NCBI RefSeq assembly: GCF_030813235.1
Contig: NZ_JAUSUB010000021.1
Coordinates: forward strand, 32,596-96,595
From: Cytobacillus purgationiresistens
GTDB taxonomy: Bacteria > Bacillota > Bacilli > Bacillales > Cytobacillaceae
DNA: 64,000 nt
Direction of reading: 5' to 3'
Shown: positions 44,909 to 54,989 of the stretch, piece by piece
Position numbering within the stretch: position 1 is the stretch's first letter
Layout of the letters: each line of letters starts with the position of its first letter
Made by a program: the position numbers and the translations under genes
The notes under the pieces: model-generated
Database searches by the model: none
What the model saw: the letters and a program-made list of their open reading frames with translations, nothing else
What the model was told of the DNA's origin: nothing

Positions 44909-46813
44909 TTAGCCTTTTTGCGGCTCAAGATTCTTCGCTTTAATAAATTCGTTTTCAAAAGAATATTTCTTTTCCACAAATACATTATGCCAAACCATGA
45001 ACATTAATACTGTCCAGATTTTACGGCTATAATCGCCTTTATCTTGGCAATGATCTTCAAGCAGCTTTAACACATAATCTTTATTGATTAAATGCTCCGT
45101 GTTGCTTTCACGAATAATCGTTTTTGCCCAGTCGTTCATTTCATCTTTTAACCAATGGCGGATTGGCACTGGGAAGCCCAATTTTTTTCTATCGAGCACA
45201 TGGCTTGGGACAATGCCTTCAGCCGCTTTTCGCAACACATATTTTGTTGTCCCATTCGCAGTTTTTAAGCTTGTTGGGACATTTGCAGCGACATCAAATA
45301 CTTCCTTATCAAGGAATGGAACCCGCAGCTCAAGCGATTGAGCCATTGTCATTTTGTCAGCTTTAAGAAGAATATCTCCACGCATCCAAGTATGGATATC
45401 AATAAACTGCATTTGGTCTACTGGATCATAGCCTTTACTTTCCGCATACAAAGGTTTTGTTATATCACGATAATCCAGACCTTCATTGTAAACATGAAGT
45501 AGTTTGCGTTTTTCTTCCTCAAGGAACATTTTTGCATTACCGATATAGCGTTCTTCCATTGGAGTCACACCACGTTCGATAAAGCTCTTTCCTTTCATTC
45601 CTTCAGGCATAATATTCGCAACTGCTTTAAGCAGAGATTTTCCTGCTTTAGGAATTTTATTAAACATTTCAAGATCTTGCGGTTCACGATAAATATTATA
45701 TCCACCGAATAATTCATCCGCACCTTCACCTGAAAGAACAACTGTCACATGCTTACGCGCTTCTCTTGCTACGAAATACAGCGGTACGCAGGCAGGATCT
45801 GCTAACGGGTCATCCATATGCCACATAATCTTTGGCACTTCATTCATATATTCTTCAGGAGTGATAATATAGCTGATATTTTCAACGCCTAATTTTTCTG
45901 CTGTTTCCTTTGCTACATCCACTTCACTAAAACCATTTCTTTCAAATCCGACAGAGAAAGTTTTAATTGAAGGATGGAACTGTTTAGCGATTGAAGCGAT
46001 AATGGAAGAATCAATTCCGCCTGAAAGAAAAGAACCTACTGGCACATCACTGCGCATATGCACTTTTACAGAATCAATCAGCACATCTTGAATTTCTTTA
46101 ATATAATCAGATTCAGATCTTTGGATTGGATGGAAAGCCGCTTTCCAATAGCGCTTGATTTCCATTTTTCCGCCAATTTTCTTTGTGAAATAATGTCCAG
46201 GCTCTAATTTATGAATTCCTTCAGACATTGTTAGCGGTTCAGGTACAAATTGATAGGTCATATAATGCTGCAAAGCTTCATAATTGATTACATCGTTCTT
46301 CAGAGCAAGTAAAATACTTTTCTTTTCTGAAGCAAAGAATGTTTTTTCACCATCGTCAAAATAGAAAAATGGCTTAATTCCGAATGGATCTCTTGCTCCG
46401 TATAATGTTTCCTCCTGTTTATCCCAAATAACAAAAGAGAACATCCCGCGAAGCTTCTCAACCGCTTTTTCTTTGTATTGGCTAAACATTGCAATAATGA
46501 CTTCTGTATCGGAGCTTGTTTCAAAAGTTAAGCCTTTTTCCAGCAGTTCTTCACGAAGTTCAACATAGTTATATACCTCACCATTAAAAATGATCCAATA
46601 ACGTTCATTTTCATAGGTTAATGGCTGATGGCCGCTCTCAATATCAATAATACTTAAGCGGCGAAAACCAAATTGTATATGATCATCAAAATAATAACCG
46701 GCATCATCCGGTCCTCTATGTGTGATGATATCATTCATATTTTTAAATTGCTGCTTTACATCTTCACGATAATTCTGTGCTTTTTCATGTACACAACCAA
46801 TAAATCCACACAT
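44909..46813 (-). CDS. asnB: Glutamine-hydrolysing asparagine synthetase AsnB
   Basis: A 634-residue two-domain enzyme making asparagine from aspartate, ATP and glutamine. The N-terminal Ntn glutaminase begins MCGFIG with the catalytic Cys2 and continues IITHRGPDDAG; the synthetase domain has the PP-loop SFLSGGIDSSI and GEGADELFGGY. The ATG before CGFIG is the only start compatible with Cys2 catalysis; upstream codons in the frame are dropped. In B. subtilis this paralogue is also next to metK and ytoA. Confidence 0.95.
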   Translation of the reverse strand: MCGFIGCVHEKAQNYREDVKQQFKNMNDIITHRGPDDAGYYFDDHIQFGFRRLSIIDIESGHQPLTYENERYWIIFNGEVYNYVELREELLEKGLTFETSSDTEVIIAMFSQYKEKAVEKLRGMFSFVIWDKQEETLYGARDPFGIKPFFYFDDGEKTFFASEKKSILLALKNDVINYEALQHYMTYQFVPEPLTMSEGIHKLEPGHYFTKKIGGKMEIKRYWKAAFHPIQRSESDYIKEIQDVLIDSVKVHMRSDVPVGSFLSGGIDSSIIASIAKQFHPSIKTFSVGFERNGFSEVDVAKETAEKLGVENISYIITPEEYMNEVPKIMWHMDDPLADPACVPLYFVAREARKHVTVVLSGEGADELFGGYNIYREPQDLEMFNKIPKAGKSLLKAVANIMPEGMKGKSFIERGVTPMEERYIGNAKMFLEEEKRKLLHVYNEGLDYRDITKPLYAESKGYDPVDQMQFIDIHTWMRGDILLKADKMTMAQSLELRVPFLDKEVFDVAANVPTSLKTANGTTKYVLRKAAEGIVPSHVLDRKKLGFPVPIRHWLKDEMNDWAKTIIRESNTEHLINKDYVLKLLEDHCQDKGDYSRKIWTVLMFMVWHNVFVEKKYSFENEFIKAKNLEPQKG

Positions 46814-47055
46814 TATGTACGTCACCTTCTTCATCTTATTCTTTTACCGTATTTCATCATAGCTCTATTCTTCAAAAACATCTAGAGGTTTCTTACTACT
46901 GTAAAAAACACTTAATAATATTACCATTATTCCATAAAAGATGGTACAAAGATATAAAAAAACAGGGGAAAATAAAGGAACTGATACTTTCAGTTTTGTC
47001 TTAACTATTGGAAAATAAACTTTTTTTCCTCCCCTTTAACATAAGACGAAATAAA

Positions 47056-47093
47056 AAATGCGGAAGTTACATTTAACTGCAACTTCCGCATTT
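47056..47093 (-). terminator. Terminator of metK
   Basis: 13-bp stem AAATGCGGAAGTT / AACTTCCGCATTT, 17 nt after the metK stop, followed on the minus strand by TTTATTTCG. Confidence 0.9.
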
Positions 47094-47109
47094 GCCATAC
47101 ATAAAAATA

Positions 47110-48309
47110 TTATTTTAACGCTTCTGTACGGATTGCTTCTGCTTTATCTGTACGTTCCCAAGGAAGATCCACATCTGTACGGCCGAAATGTCCGTAAGCA
47201 GCTGTTTGTTTATAAATTGGGCGACGAAGATCAAGCATTTTTATGATGCCAGCTGGACGTAAATCGAAGTTATTTCTCACTACATCAACTAGTACATCTT
47301 CATTCACTATACCAGTACCAAACGTATCAACTGAAATAGATACCGGCTGCGCTACACCAATTGCATAAGCAAGCTGAACTTCTACCTTGTCAGCTAATCC
47401 GGCAGCAACGATGTTTTTCGCTACATAACGAGCAGCATAAGCAGCTGAACGGTCTACTTTGGTAGGATCCTTACCAGAGAATGCGCCCCCGCCATGGCGA
47501 GCATAACCGCCATAAGTATCAACGATGATCTTACGGCCAGTTAAACCAGCATCTCCTTGAGGTCCGCCGATAACGAAACGGCCCGTCGGATTGATGAAAT
47601 ACTTAGTATTTTCATCAATTAATTCCTTAGGAACTACTGGATTGATCACATACTCTTTAAGATTACGTTGAATTTGCTCTAAGCTGATTTCTGGATGATG
47701 TTGAGTAGAAATAACAATTGTATCAATACGTACAGGCTTGTCATTTTCATCATACTCGACAGTCACTTGTGTCTTTCCATCCGGGCGAAGATAAGGAAGA
47801 ATTTCTTCTTTACGTACTTCAGTTAAACGACGGGAAATTTTATGAGCTAATGCAATTGGAAGAGGCATAAGCTCTTTCGTTTCATTGCATGCAAACCCAA
47901 ACATTAACCCTTGGTCTCCAGCACCAATCGCTTCGATTTCAGCATCGCTCATATGACCCTCACGAGCTTCAAGCGCTTGGTCAACACCCATTGCAATGTC
48001 AGCTGACTGCTCATCAATGGAAGTTAATACAGCACATGTTTCAGCATCGAAACCATACTTAGCACGTGTATAACCAATTTCCTTCACAGTTTCACGAACG
48101 ATTTTTGGAATGTCTACATATGTGGAAGTAGTAATTTCCCCCGCCACAAGAACAAGACCTGTTGTTACAGATGTTTCTGCAGCAACACGCGCATTCGCAT
48201 CTTTAGATAAGATAGCATCTAAGATCGCATCAGAGATTTGGTCACAGATTTTATCCGGATGACCTTCAGTCACTGATTCAGAAGTAAACAATCTACGTTT
48301 TGTTGACAT
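47110..48309 (-). CDS. metK: S-adenosylmethionine synthetase MetK
   Basis: A 399-residue enzyme making SAM from methionine and ATP. Motifs: [20 protein letters not shown] at the N-terminus, [12 protein letters not shown], and the phosphate loop [19 protein letters not shown]. Length and sequence are standard for Bacillaceae. The gene is regulated by the SAM-I riboswitch upstream; SAM it makes would therefore repress its own synthesis. AGGAGG precedes the ATG. Confidence 0.98.
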   Translation of the reverse strand: MSTKRRLFTSESVTEGHPDKICDQISDAILDAILSKDANARVAAETSVTTGLVLVAGEITTSTYVDIPKIVRETVKEIGYTRAKYGFDAETCAVLTSIDEQSADIAMGVDQALEAREGHMSDAEIEAIGAGDQGLMFGFACNETKELMPLPIALAHKISRRLTEVRKEEILPYLRPDGKTQVTVEYDENDKPVRIDTIVISTQHHPEISLEQIQRNLKEYVINPVVPKELIDENTKYFINPTGRFVIGGPQGDAGLTGRKIIVDTYGGYARHGGGAFSGKDPTKVDRSAAYAARYVAKNIVAAGLADKVEVQLAYAIGVAQPVSISVDTFGTGIVNEDVLVDVVRNNFDLRPAGIIKMLDLRRPIYKQTAAYGHFGRTDVDLPWERTDKAEAIRTEALK

Positions 48310-48424
48310 CTGACTTCCTCCTTATTTATCGAGTAAACAAGACTAAGAAAACTTTCTAAGTCTTAAATTTTTTTTGATACGGAACTCATTCCCTTAGTAG
48401 TATGATATAAACATGATCATTTAT

Positions 48425-48507
48425 GAAGAAGATATGTGATTGATTTTTAATTCCCCAATAACCTATGCGCAAAGTTGGTATATTGGGAATGACCCATCAT
48501 ATTCTTC
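48425..48507 (-). other. Long hairpin in the metK leader
   Basis: Between the riboswitch terminator and metK. The inner stem ATTCCC-C-AATAACC (48450-48463) pairs with GGT-A-TATTGGGAAT (48477-48490): 13 bp with two single-base bulges and a 13-nt loop. An outer arm (GAAGAAGATATG with ATCATATTCTTC, 48425-48440 / 48496-48507) extends it imperfectly. No T-run on the minus side, so it is not a simple terminator. Confidence 0.7.
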
Positions 48508-48591
48508 CATGCCTCATAAATAGAACATTCCAAAAGCCGCTCATCTCATTTACAATTCACTTTTTTTGTCTTAAGCCTAAGACATGAAAAA

Positions 48592-48765
48592 AAACCTTCC
48601 CCATTAGTGAAAAGGTTGAAAGCAAACTGATTCGCGCCTTTCACTCTTATCGATCAAGGAATCATTGTTTATCCTTGCTTCAGGTTAGCACCTTTGCACA
48701 TAAAATGAAGTTGGCAGGTTGCTGGGTTTCATAGGGCCTGTCCCTCCACCAGCTCGGGATAAGAG
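48592..48765 (-). promoter_or_regulatory. SAM-I (S-box) riboswitch of metK
   Basis: The minus strand has CTCTTATC (48758-48765) opening P1, then GAGCTGGTGGAGGGACAGGC, CCTATGAAACCCAGCAACC, GGTGCTAACC and closing GATAAGAG (48644-48651). These are the conserved S-box elements. A terminator follows: AACCTTCCCC pairs with the AAAAGGTT side (48592-48617), then a T-run. SAM binding should favour termination. Confidence 0.97.
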
Positions 48766-48784
48766 AGTATCCGTTCAAGGATTT

Positions 48785-48813
48785 ATCATAACTTACAGAA
48801 AGGCTCTAGTCAA
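48785..48813 (-). promoter_or_regulatory. Sigma-A promoter of metK
   Basis: TTGACT (48808-48813) and TATGAT (48785-48790) on the minus strand with 17-nt spacing, immediately upstream of the S-box. Confidence 0.85.
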
Positions 48814-49078
48814 TTATTTTTCATTATTTAAATAGGTGTAACAGAAATTGTTAATGAATTGCCTCTTTCCACTTTATTTATAACCAAATCTAGAAACATA
48901 ACCATTTATTGTCCGATATCATAGAATATTCTTCCATAAAAAAAAATCATTTCCTTATATATAACAAAATTACAACAAAATAATGAATCAGCCATTTTGA
49001 AAAAGTTCAACCTAAAAAAAGGAATATTTTTTGAATTTGTGACAATTTCATGATTTATGAAAAATCCGCGAAATAGTA

Positions 49079-49106
49079 TAGACTATATAATTTAATGTGT
49101 TATACT
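49079..49106 (+). promoter_or_regulatory. pckA promoter with CcpN-like operator
   Basis: TAGACT (49079-49084) and TATACT (49101-49106), spacing 16. TGTGTTATACT (49096-49106) overlaps the -10 and fits the CcpN consensus TRTGHYATAYW at all eleven positions; CcpN represses pckA and gapB in B. subtilis under glycolytic conditions. Confidence 0.65.
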
Positions 49107-49188
49107 ATTTTTGAAGATAAAACACATTCGAATTTTGAGATATAATTTCTTTTAAAAATAATTCTGAATAAAGGAAGGTATTCATCAG

Positions 49189-50772
49189 ATGAATTCTGTA
49201 TCGATAACTGAGTTAAATGATCTACTAAAAGGCGACAACATCCAAGTTCAATTATCTGTTCCTCAGCTTGTGGAAAAAGTATTAAACCGTAATGAGGGAG
49301 TACTTACTTCAACTGGTGCAGTTCGTGCCACTACTGGAAAATATACTGGCCGTTCACCTAAAGATAAATATATCGTTGAAGAAGCTAGCTCTAAAGATAA
49401 AATTGACTGGGGAAGTGTCAATCAGCCAATTTCAGAAGAATCCTTCAATAACCTTTACAATAAAGTCATTAGTTTCTTAAAAGATCAAAACGAATTATTC
49501 GTTTTCAAAGGATTTGCAGGTGCTGATAAAAAACACCGTATGCCGATTCAAGTAATTAATGAATATGCATGGCATAACCTTTTTGCTCATCAATTATTTA
49601 TTCGTCCCGCAGAAGACGAGTTGATTGATCATGAAGCAGAATTTACAGTTATCTCTGCACCAAACTTTAAAGCAGATCCTGCAGTAGATGGAACAAAGTC
49701 TGAAACTTTCATCATCGTATCTTTCGAACGTCGTATTGTTTTAATCGGCGGAACTGAATATGCTGGTGAAATGAAGAAATCCATCTTCTCAGTTATGAAC
49801 TATATGTTACCACAAAACAGCATTTTGCCAATGCATTGTTCAGCAAACGTTGGCCGTGAAGGCGATGTTGCTTTATTTTTTGGTTTGTCTGGAACTGGTA
49901 AAACAACATTATCAGCTGACTCCAACCGCCGCTTAATTGGTGATGACGAGCATGGCTGGTCTCCAAATGGTGTATTCAATATCGAGGGCGGCTGCTATGC
50001 TAAATGTATTAACCTAACTCGTGAGAAAGAACCACAAATCTTCGATGCGATTCGTTTCGGAGCAGTTCTTGAAAATGTTGTATTAAATAATGAGACACGT
50101 GTTGCTGACTATGATGATAGCACTTTAACTGAAAATACTCGTGCTGCTTATCAGCTTCAAGCAATTGACAATATCGTTGAACCAAGCATTGCTGGTCATC
50201 CGAATACGATTGTCTTCTTAACTGCTGATGCATCTGGCGTACTGCCTCCAATCTCTAAATTAACAAAAGAACAAGCTATGTATCACTTCTTAAGCGGATA
50301 TACATCTAAGCTTGCTGGAACAGAGCGTGGAATCACTTCACCTCAAGCCACATTCTCAACTTGCTTCGGCTCACCATTCTTGCCGCTTCCTGCACAAGAA
50401 TATGCTGAAATGCTCGGAAAGAAAATCGACGAGCACAATGCAAAAGTCTTCCTAGTTAACACTGGATGGACTGGTGGAGAATATGGAGTAGGCAGCCGTA
50501 TGAAGCTGGCTTATACTCGTGCAATGGTTGAAGCAGCATTAGAAGGCGAATTAAACCATGTAGAGACAACAAAGGATCAAATCTTTGGTCTCGATATTCC
50601 TCAACATGTTACTGGTGTACCTGATGAGGTTCTTCTACCTAACAAAACTTGGGCAGACCAAGCTTCTTATGAAGCAAAAGCAAAAGAACTTGCTGCTCAA
50701 TTCCGTGAAAACTTCAAGAAGTTTGGTAACATCTCTTCAGATATCGAAGAAAAAGGCGGACCAATCGCATAA
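49189..50772 (+). CDS. pckA: Phosphoenolpyruvate carboxykinase (ATP)
   Basis: A 527-residue ATP-type PEP carboxykinase, the first committed step of gluconeogenesis (oxaloacetate to PEP). The kinase-1a P-loop [15 protein letters not shown] (about residue 230-245), DDEHGW and the oxaloacetate/PEP-binding FIRPAEDE region are intact; the adjacent [21 protein letters not shown] segment ([18 protein letters not shown]) is standard. Divergent from metK, as in B. subtilis. A CcpN-like site overlaps its -10 and a strong terminator follows. Confidence 0.97.
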   Translation: MNSVSITELNDLLKGDNIQVQLSVPQLVEKVLNRNEGVLTSTGAVRATTGKYTGRSPKDKYIVEEASSKDKIDWGSVNQPISEESFNNLYNKVISFLKDQNELFVFKGFAGADKKHRMPIQVINEYAWHNLFAHQLFIRPAEDELIDHEAEFTVISAPNFKADPAVDGTKSETFIIVSFERRIVLIGGTEYAGEMKKSIFSVMNYMLPQNSILPMHCSANVGREGDVALFFGLSGTGKTTLSADSNRRLIGDDEHGWSPNGVFNIEGGCYAKCINLTREKEPQIFDAIRFGAVLENVVLNNETRVADYDDSTLTENTRAAYQLQAIDNIVEPSIAGHPNTIVFLTADASGVLPPISKLTKEQAMYHFLSGYTSKLAGTERGITSPQATFSTCFGSPFLPLPAQEYAEMLGKKIDEHNAKVFLVNTGWTGGEYGVGSRMKLAYTRAMVEAALEGELNHVETTKDQIFGLDIPQHVTGVPDEVLLPNKTWADQASYEAKAKELAAQFRENFKKFGNISSDIEEKGGPIA

Positions 50773-50782
50773 TTTCATACAA

Positions 50783-50813
50783 AAAGGACGATGTTCAATG
50801 AACATCGTCCTTT
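50783..50813. terminator. Bidirectional terminator pckA / ytmB
   Basis: 13-bp stem AAAGGACGATGTT / AACATCGTCCTTT, loop CAATG, between converging genes. Confidence 0.9.
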
Positions 50814-50820
50814 CTTTTAC

Positions 50821-51063
50821 TTAATTTGATGATTTCAACGAAACCAGCTGATACTTAATTGTAGTCAGGTTACTTTCCATCTCTACTTTTCTAATAACCG
50901 CTGTTCCACTTAATTCCCCATCCAATGTCTTTTTCACTTCAACAGGAATATCGAGCGGATATAAACGATATCCCTCTTTTGTTAAGGAAAAATAATTTTC
51001 ATCTAGACGCACTTCTCTGCCTTTCGTTACAATCATCGTATTTAACTCTAATGGCATCCCCAT
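50821..51063 (-). CDS. ytmB: DUF2584 protein YtmB
   Basis: An 80-residue beta-rich protein matching B. subtilis YtmB (DUF2584), with GMPLELNTMIVTKGREVRL and KEGYRLYPLDIPVEV. No catalytic motif; function unknown. GTGAGG lies upstream of the ATG at a slightly long distance; an internal ATG two codons later is a possible alternative. It is 82 nt downstream of ytmA on the same strand. Confidence 0.85.
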   Translation of the reverse strand: MGMPLELNTMIVTKGREVRLDENYFSLTKEGYRLYPLDIPVEVKKTLDGELSGTAVIRKVEMESNLTTIKYQLVSLKSSN

Positions 51064-51145
51064 AATTATCTAGCCTCACTTTGTCTTTATGGTATTATTT
51101 TATATCAGATTTACAGACAGATAAAGCATTCTCTATCATAAAACG

Positions 51146-51931
51146 CTATATGCTTATCCTGGATTGTTCCTTCATCCACATGGTCAAATCCACTACAATT
51201 TTCCGATTCTTGTTAGGTGGAAAATAATGGGTTAATTCGCGAAAATACCAAGTTTCCACATTTTTATTAAGCTCCTTCAACCGATTCTCAAGCCTATGGG
51301 CGTGTTCAACGGATACATTATGATCCTTCTCGCCATGGATAATAAGAACATTGGCTTGTAACTTTTCCAACTCAAAAAGAGGCGTGCGATACTCATATCG
51401 TTCAGGGTACTTATTAGGCGTACCCCCAATCACCCTTTTCATCATTCTCCGTAAATCCTTTCGTTCTTCATAAGTAAGAAACATATCACTCACCCCACCC
51501 CAAGTCACTACTGATGCAACTTCAGGCTGATGGATAGCTGTGAGAAGCGCCATTACACCACCTCTTGAAAAACCAAAAATATGTACTTTCTTCACTCTAG
51601 CATGTGTTTGCAGTAAACGAAAGGCAGCAAAAGCATCTTCCCTATCCTCACCAGCGAAGTCCTCGTTGCCTTCCCCACCTTGGTTACCTTGATAAAAGGG
51701 CGCGAAGACAATAAATCCTTGAGAAGCAAATTGAACAATTCTACCTGGCCTTACTTTGCCTACATTTTTTATTCCTCCACGTAAATATAAAAAGCCGTCA
51801 TAATTCTCAACATCTTTTGGTTCAGCTAGCAAACCTTTGACCTTCAAGCCTCCAGCCATGTAAGTAACAAGCGATAATTCTATGTCTGGATGAGGAGAAG
51901 GAAACCTCCATTTGTTTATGATCTTTGTCAA
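51146..51931 (-). CDS. ytmA: Alpha/beta hydrolase (S9-like esterase) YtmA
   Basis: A 261-residue serine hydrolase with the nucleophile elbow HIFGFSRGGVMALL, the downstream NVLIIHGEKDHNV (acid) and ELTHYFPP (His), giving a complete triad. It resembles acylaminoacyl-peptidase/prolyl-oligopeptidase-type esterases but lacks the propeller domain. The start is a TTG (complement of 51929-51931) with GGGGGGA upstream. Paired with ytmB as in B. subtilis; substrate unknown. Confidence 0.87.
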   Translation of the reverse strand: MTKIINKWRFPSPHPDIELSLVTYMAGGLKVKGLLAEPKDVENYDGFLYLRGGIKNVGKVRPGRIVQFASQGFIVFAPFYQGNQGGEGNEDFAGEDREDAFAAFRLLQTHARVKKVHIFGFSRGGVMALLTAIHQPEVASVVTWGGVSDMFLTYEERKDLRRMMKRVIGGTPNKYPERYEYRTPLFELEKLQANVLIIHGEKDHNVSVEHAHRLENRLKELNKNVETWYFRELTHYFPPNKNRKIVVDLTMWMKEQSRISI

Positions 51932-52236
51932 AGATATCCCCCCTTAATTTTTAAATAGGAAAAGCACAAATCGATTGCATGGTTTTGAAACAGGAAAAGT
52001 GAAGTTCTATCTTAAAAGACAAACGGTGGTTTATTCGTTACAAAGACCCCCTCCTCACTTTTACTTTTCCCTGCAAAAGATGTCTTTCCTTATTTGTCCA
52101 TTCCCTTTATGTATGCCAATATATCCACTATTAAAGTGTGAAAAAGATTTAAATAGGCACTCACACATTTTTGTCACGTTCATACGATATTTTAGGCTTT
52201 TAAAACAGATGCTTTTATTTGGGAGGTTCAAAAATA
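51932..52236. other. Intergenic region ytmA-ytlA
   Basis: 305 nt between divergent genes, expected to carry both promoters. I looked for a THI-box or other riboswitch before ytlA and did not see one. No gene seen. Confidence 0.5.
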
Positions 52237-53235
52237 ATGAAAAAGTGGTTGAAAATTAGTTTTTCCCTATTCCTTATTACCATTCTCATCATTCCACTCG
52301 CTGCATGCGGCAAGGATGAAGTGACGAAGGTGCGGATCGGCGAAGTAACTCGCTCTATATTCTATGCTCCTCAATATGTTGCCATAGAAAAAGGTTTTTT
52401 TGAAGAGGAAGGACTCGACGTTCAGTTAACGACAACCGCTGGTGGTGATAAAACAATGACAGCGTTGCTTTCTGATGGCATTGATGTGGCTCTTGTCGGC
52501 TCTGAGACCTCCATTTATGTGTCCGCACAGGGTGCAAATGATCCAGTTATTAACTTCGCACAGCTTACTCAAACAGACGGAACTTTCTTAGTCGCACGTG
52601 AAAAGATTGATAATTTCTCATGGGATCTTTTAAAAGATAGCACTTTCCTCGGTCAGAGAAAAGGCGGTATGCCGCAAATGGCCGGTGAATTCGCATTAAA
52701 GAAACATGGCATTGATCCGCAAAAAGATTTAAATCTTATTCAAAATGTTGATTTCGCTAATATTGCACCAGCATTTTCATCAGGTACAGGTGAATTTGTG
52801 CAATTATTTGAACCAACAGCAAGTGTTTTTGAAAAAGAAGGAATCGGTCATATCGTTGCTTCTTTCGGCGTTGAATCAGGTCACTTGCCGTATACGTCAT
52901 TCATGACAAAAGAAAGCTTTATTAAAGACAATTCGGATACGGTTGAGAAGTTTACAAGAGCCATTTATAAAGCTCAACAGTGGGTCGATTCCCATACTGC
53001 AAAAGAAACAGCAGATGTCATCAAGGGCTATTTCGATAATACGGATTTGGATATCATCGAAATGTCGGTTGAACGGTATAAAAATCAAGACTCCTTTGCA
53101 ACAGATCCGATATTGGATCAAGAGGAATGGGATAATCTGCAAAATATTATGGATGAAGCCGGAGAATTACCACAACGTGCAGACTATGATTCCTTAGTAA
53201 ATACGTCTATCGCTAAAAAAGTAATGGAAGAGTAA
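52237..53235 (+). CDS. ytlA: ABC transporter substrate-binding lipoprotein YtlA
   Basis: A 332-residue NMT1/SsuA-like solute-binding protein. The signal peptide ends in a lipobox (LIIPLAACGKDE), so it is anchored outside the membrane. The mature part starts VRIGEVTRSIFYAPQYVAIE and includes KGFFEEEGLDVQLTT, typical of the pyrimidine/aliphatic-sulfonate/taurine binding group. It is followed by its ATPase and permease. ATG 52237 (MKKWLK) is chosen over an upstream TTG because GGGAGG lies before it. Confidence 0.9.
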   Translation: MKKWLKISFSLFLITILIIPLAACGKDEVTKVRIGEVTRSIFYAPQYVAIEKGFFEEEGLDVQLTTTAGGDKTMTALLSDGIDVALVGSETSIYVSAQGANDPVINFAQLTQTDGTFLVAREKIDNFSWDLLKDSTFLGQRKGGMPQMAGEFALKKHGIDPQKDLNLIQNVDFANIAPAFSSGTGEFVQLFEPTASVFEKEGIGHIVASFGVESGHLPYTSFMTKESFIKDNSDTVEKFTRAIYKAQQWVDSHTAKETADVIKGYFDNTDLDIIEMSVERYKNQDSFATDPILDQEEWDNLQNIMDEAGELPQRADYDSLVNTSIAKKVMEE

Positions 53236-53322
53236 AGGTAGAAAACGGCAGACCATTTAGCCACTTAGATCTATTTTTTCCATTCTTATGGGTGGCTTTT
53301 AATGAAAAGAGGAGACCGAAAT

Positions 53323-54102
53323 ATGGAATTCTTAAAAATTGATGATATTCATCATACTTATTTTACAAAAACCAGTGCAGTTACGGCCCTCTCCGATGTT
53401 TCACTTGATGTGGCTGAAGGAGAATTCGTTTCTTTCCTAGGGCCAAGCGGTTGCGGTAAAACCACATTGCTTTCCATCATCGCTGGGTTAATCAAGCCAA
53501 CAGAAGGCTTGGTTGAACTAGAAGGTAAAAAGGTTGGAACAAAGGATAATGAAATTGGCTATATGCTTCAACAAGACTATTTATTTCCATGGAAGACAAT
53601 TGAAGAAAATATACTTCTCGGTCTTAAAATTAGCGGCAGCCTTGAAAAGGATAAGATACAATACGCACATGATTTATTAGAAAAAATGGGATTACAGAGC
53701 GTTGAACCCCTTTATCCGAAACAGCTTTCCGGGGGGATGAGACAAAGAGTAGCGCTCGTGCGTACTCTTGCTACTGAGCCAAAGCTTCTCATGCTTGATG
53801 AGCCCTTCTCGGCGCTTGATTACCAAACAAAGCTAAACTTGGAAAATCTCGTTTCCAATACCTTAAAATCTTTTGGCAAAACTGCCATCCTTGTCACCCA
53901 TGATATTGGGGAAGCAATCGCAATGAGCGACCGGGTTTATTTATTCTCTCCCGGCCCAGGACACATACACAAAATGTTCCATATCCCAAAAGAATTAAGA
54001 GACCTTACCCCATTTCATACTAGAAATCACGAGGCTTACACAGACATTTTCCAATCCATCTGGAAGGAGTTGGAATCCATTGAGCCTGAAGACAAATACT
54101 GA
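53323..54102 (+). CDS. ytlC: ABC transporter ATP-binding protein YtlC
   Basis: A 259-residue ABC ATPase of the SsuB/TauB/NitT group. Walker [16 protein letters not shown]-loop [13 protein letters not shown], signature [16 protein letters not shown], Walker [13 protein letters not shown] and the switch VTHDIGEA are intact. ATG 53323 has AAAGAGGAG upstream; an in-frame ATG at 53302 is less well placed. Its end overlaps ytlD by 23 nt, so the importer subunits are coupled. Confidence 0.92.
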   Translation: MEFLKIDDIHHTYFTKTSAVTALSDVSLDVAEGEFVSFLGPSGCGKTTLLSIIAGLIKPTEGLVELEGKKVGTKDNEIGYMLQQDYLFPWKTIEENILLGLKISGSLEKDKIQYAHDLLEKMGLQSVEPLYPKQLSGGMRQRVALVRTLATEPKLLMLDEPFSALDYQTKLNLENLVSNTLKSFGKTAILVTHDIGEAIAMSDRVYLFSPGPGHIHKMFHIPKELRDLTPFHTRNHEAYTDIFQSIWKELESIEPEDKY

Positions 54103-54886
54103 ACTCCTTCATCAACAATTTATCCACTCATTAAACCGAGAGAAAAGATGGGTGAGGTTCTACCAATTTTTAATCTTCATCGTCATATTTGCCGGCTGGG
54201 AAATAGCAAGCAGACTGCAATGGATAGATCCTCTAATATTTAGTGCACCCTCAAAGGTATGGAATCTATTGATCGTTAAAATTCAAGATGGTTCCCTATG
54301 GCTAGATTTAAGCTTTACCTTATCAGAAACTGTATTAGGGTTTATATTAGGGACTTTGTTAGGAACGCTTTTGGCCGCATTGCTCTGGTGGTCACCATTC
54401 CTCTCAAAAATACTTGATCCTTACTTAGTTATTCTGAACTCAATGCCTAAGGTTGCCCTTGGCCCGATTCTAATTGTTGCTCTCGGTCCCAGCTTCACAT
54501 CGATTGTGGCAATGGGTGCCATCATATCCGTAATAATTACCACCATCGTCGTCTATACATCATTCAGAGAAGTAGACCCGAATTATATAAAAGTCCTGCA
54601 AACCTTTGGCGGCACAAGATATCAAATATTCAAAGAAGCCATCCTGCCCTCGTCCTTCCCTGTCATCATTTCTACTTTAAAAGTAAATGTAGGGTTATCA
54701 TGGGTAGGTGTCATTGTCGGAGAATTCCTCGTAGCCTCTAAAGGCCTCGGCTACATGATTATATATGGCTTCCAAGTATTTAATTTCACCCTAGTCATGC
54801 TTTCCCTGCTCATCATCGCTGTCCTCGCAACGATCATGTATCAAGTAGTCGAGTTGATTGAGAAAAAATTAATAAAAAATAACTAA
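54080..54886 (+). CDS. ytlD: ABC transporter permease YtlD
   Basis: A 268-residue BPD-type permease with about six helices and the EAA loop [20 protein letters not shown]. Start TTG 54080 lies inside the ytlC reading frame with AAGGAG 10 nt upstream. With YtlA and YtlC it forms an SsuABC-type importer; the substrate is unknown, though aromatic sulfonates, taurine and pyrimidines are typical for relatives. A repeat array of about 1.1 kb starts about 100 nt after it. Confidence 0.9.
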   Translation: MSLKTNTELLHQQFIHSLNREKRWVRFYQFLIFIVIFAGWEIASRLQWIDPLIFSAPSKVWNLLIVKIQDGSLWLDLSFTLSETVLGFILGTLLGTLLAALLWWSPFLSKILDPYLVILNSMPKVALGPILIVALGPSFTSIVAMGAIISVIITTIVVYTSFREVDPNYIKVLQTFGGTRYQIFKEAILPSSFPVIISTLKVNVGLSWVGVIVGEFLVASKGLGYMIIYGFQVFNFTLVMLSLLIIAVLATIMYQVVELIEKKLIKNN

Positions 54887-54989
54887 TCGTGTATGTGGAG
54901 CTGATTGTTTTTAGGGCAACATTTTGAAAATGATGAGTTGAGTTTATGTTGGTTATTTTCGAGTTATTTGTGAAGAGGTTTTGGTTTAG

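Noticed and set aside
51932..52236. Thiamine or other riboswitch before ytlA
   Set aside because: YtlA resembles NMT1-type proteins, so I looked for THI-box elements, but none of the conserved blocks is present.
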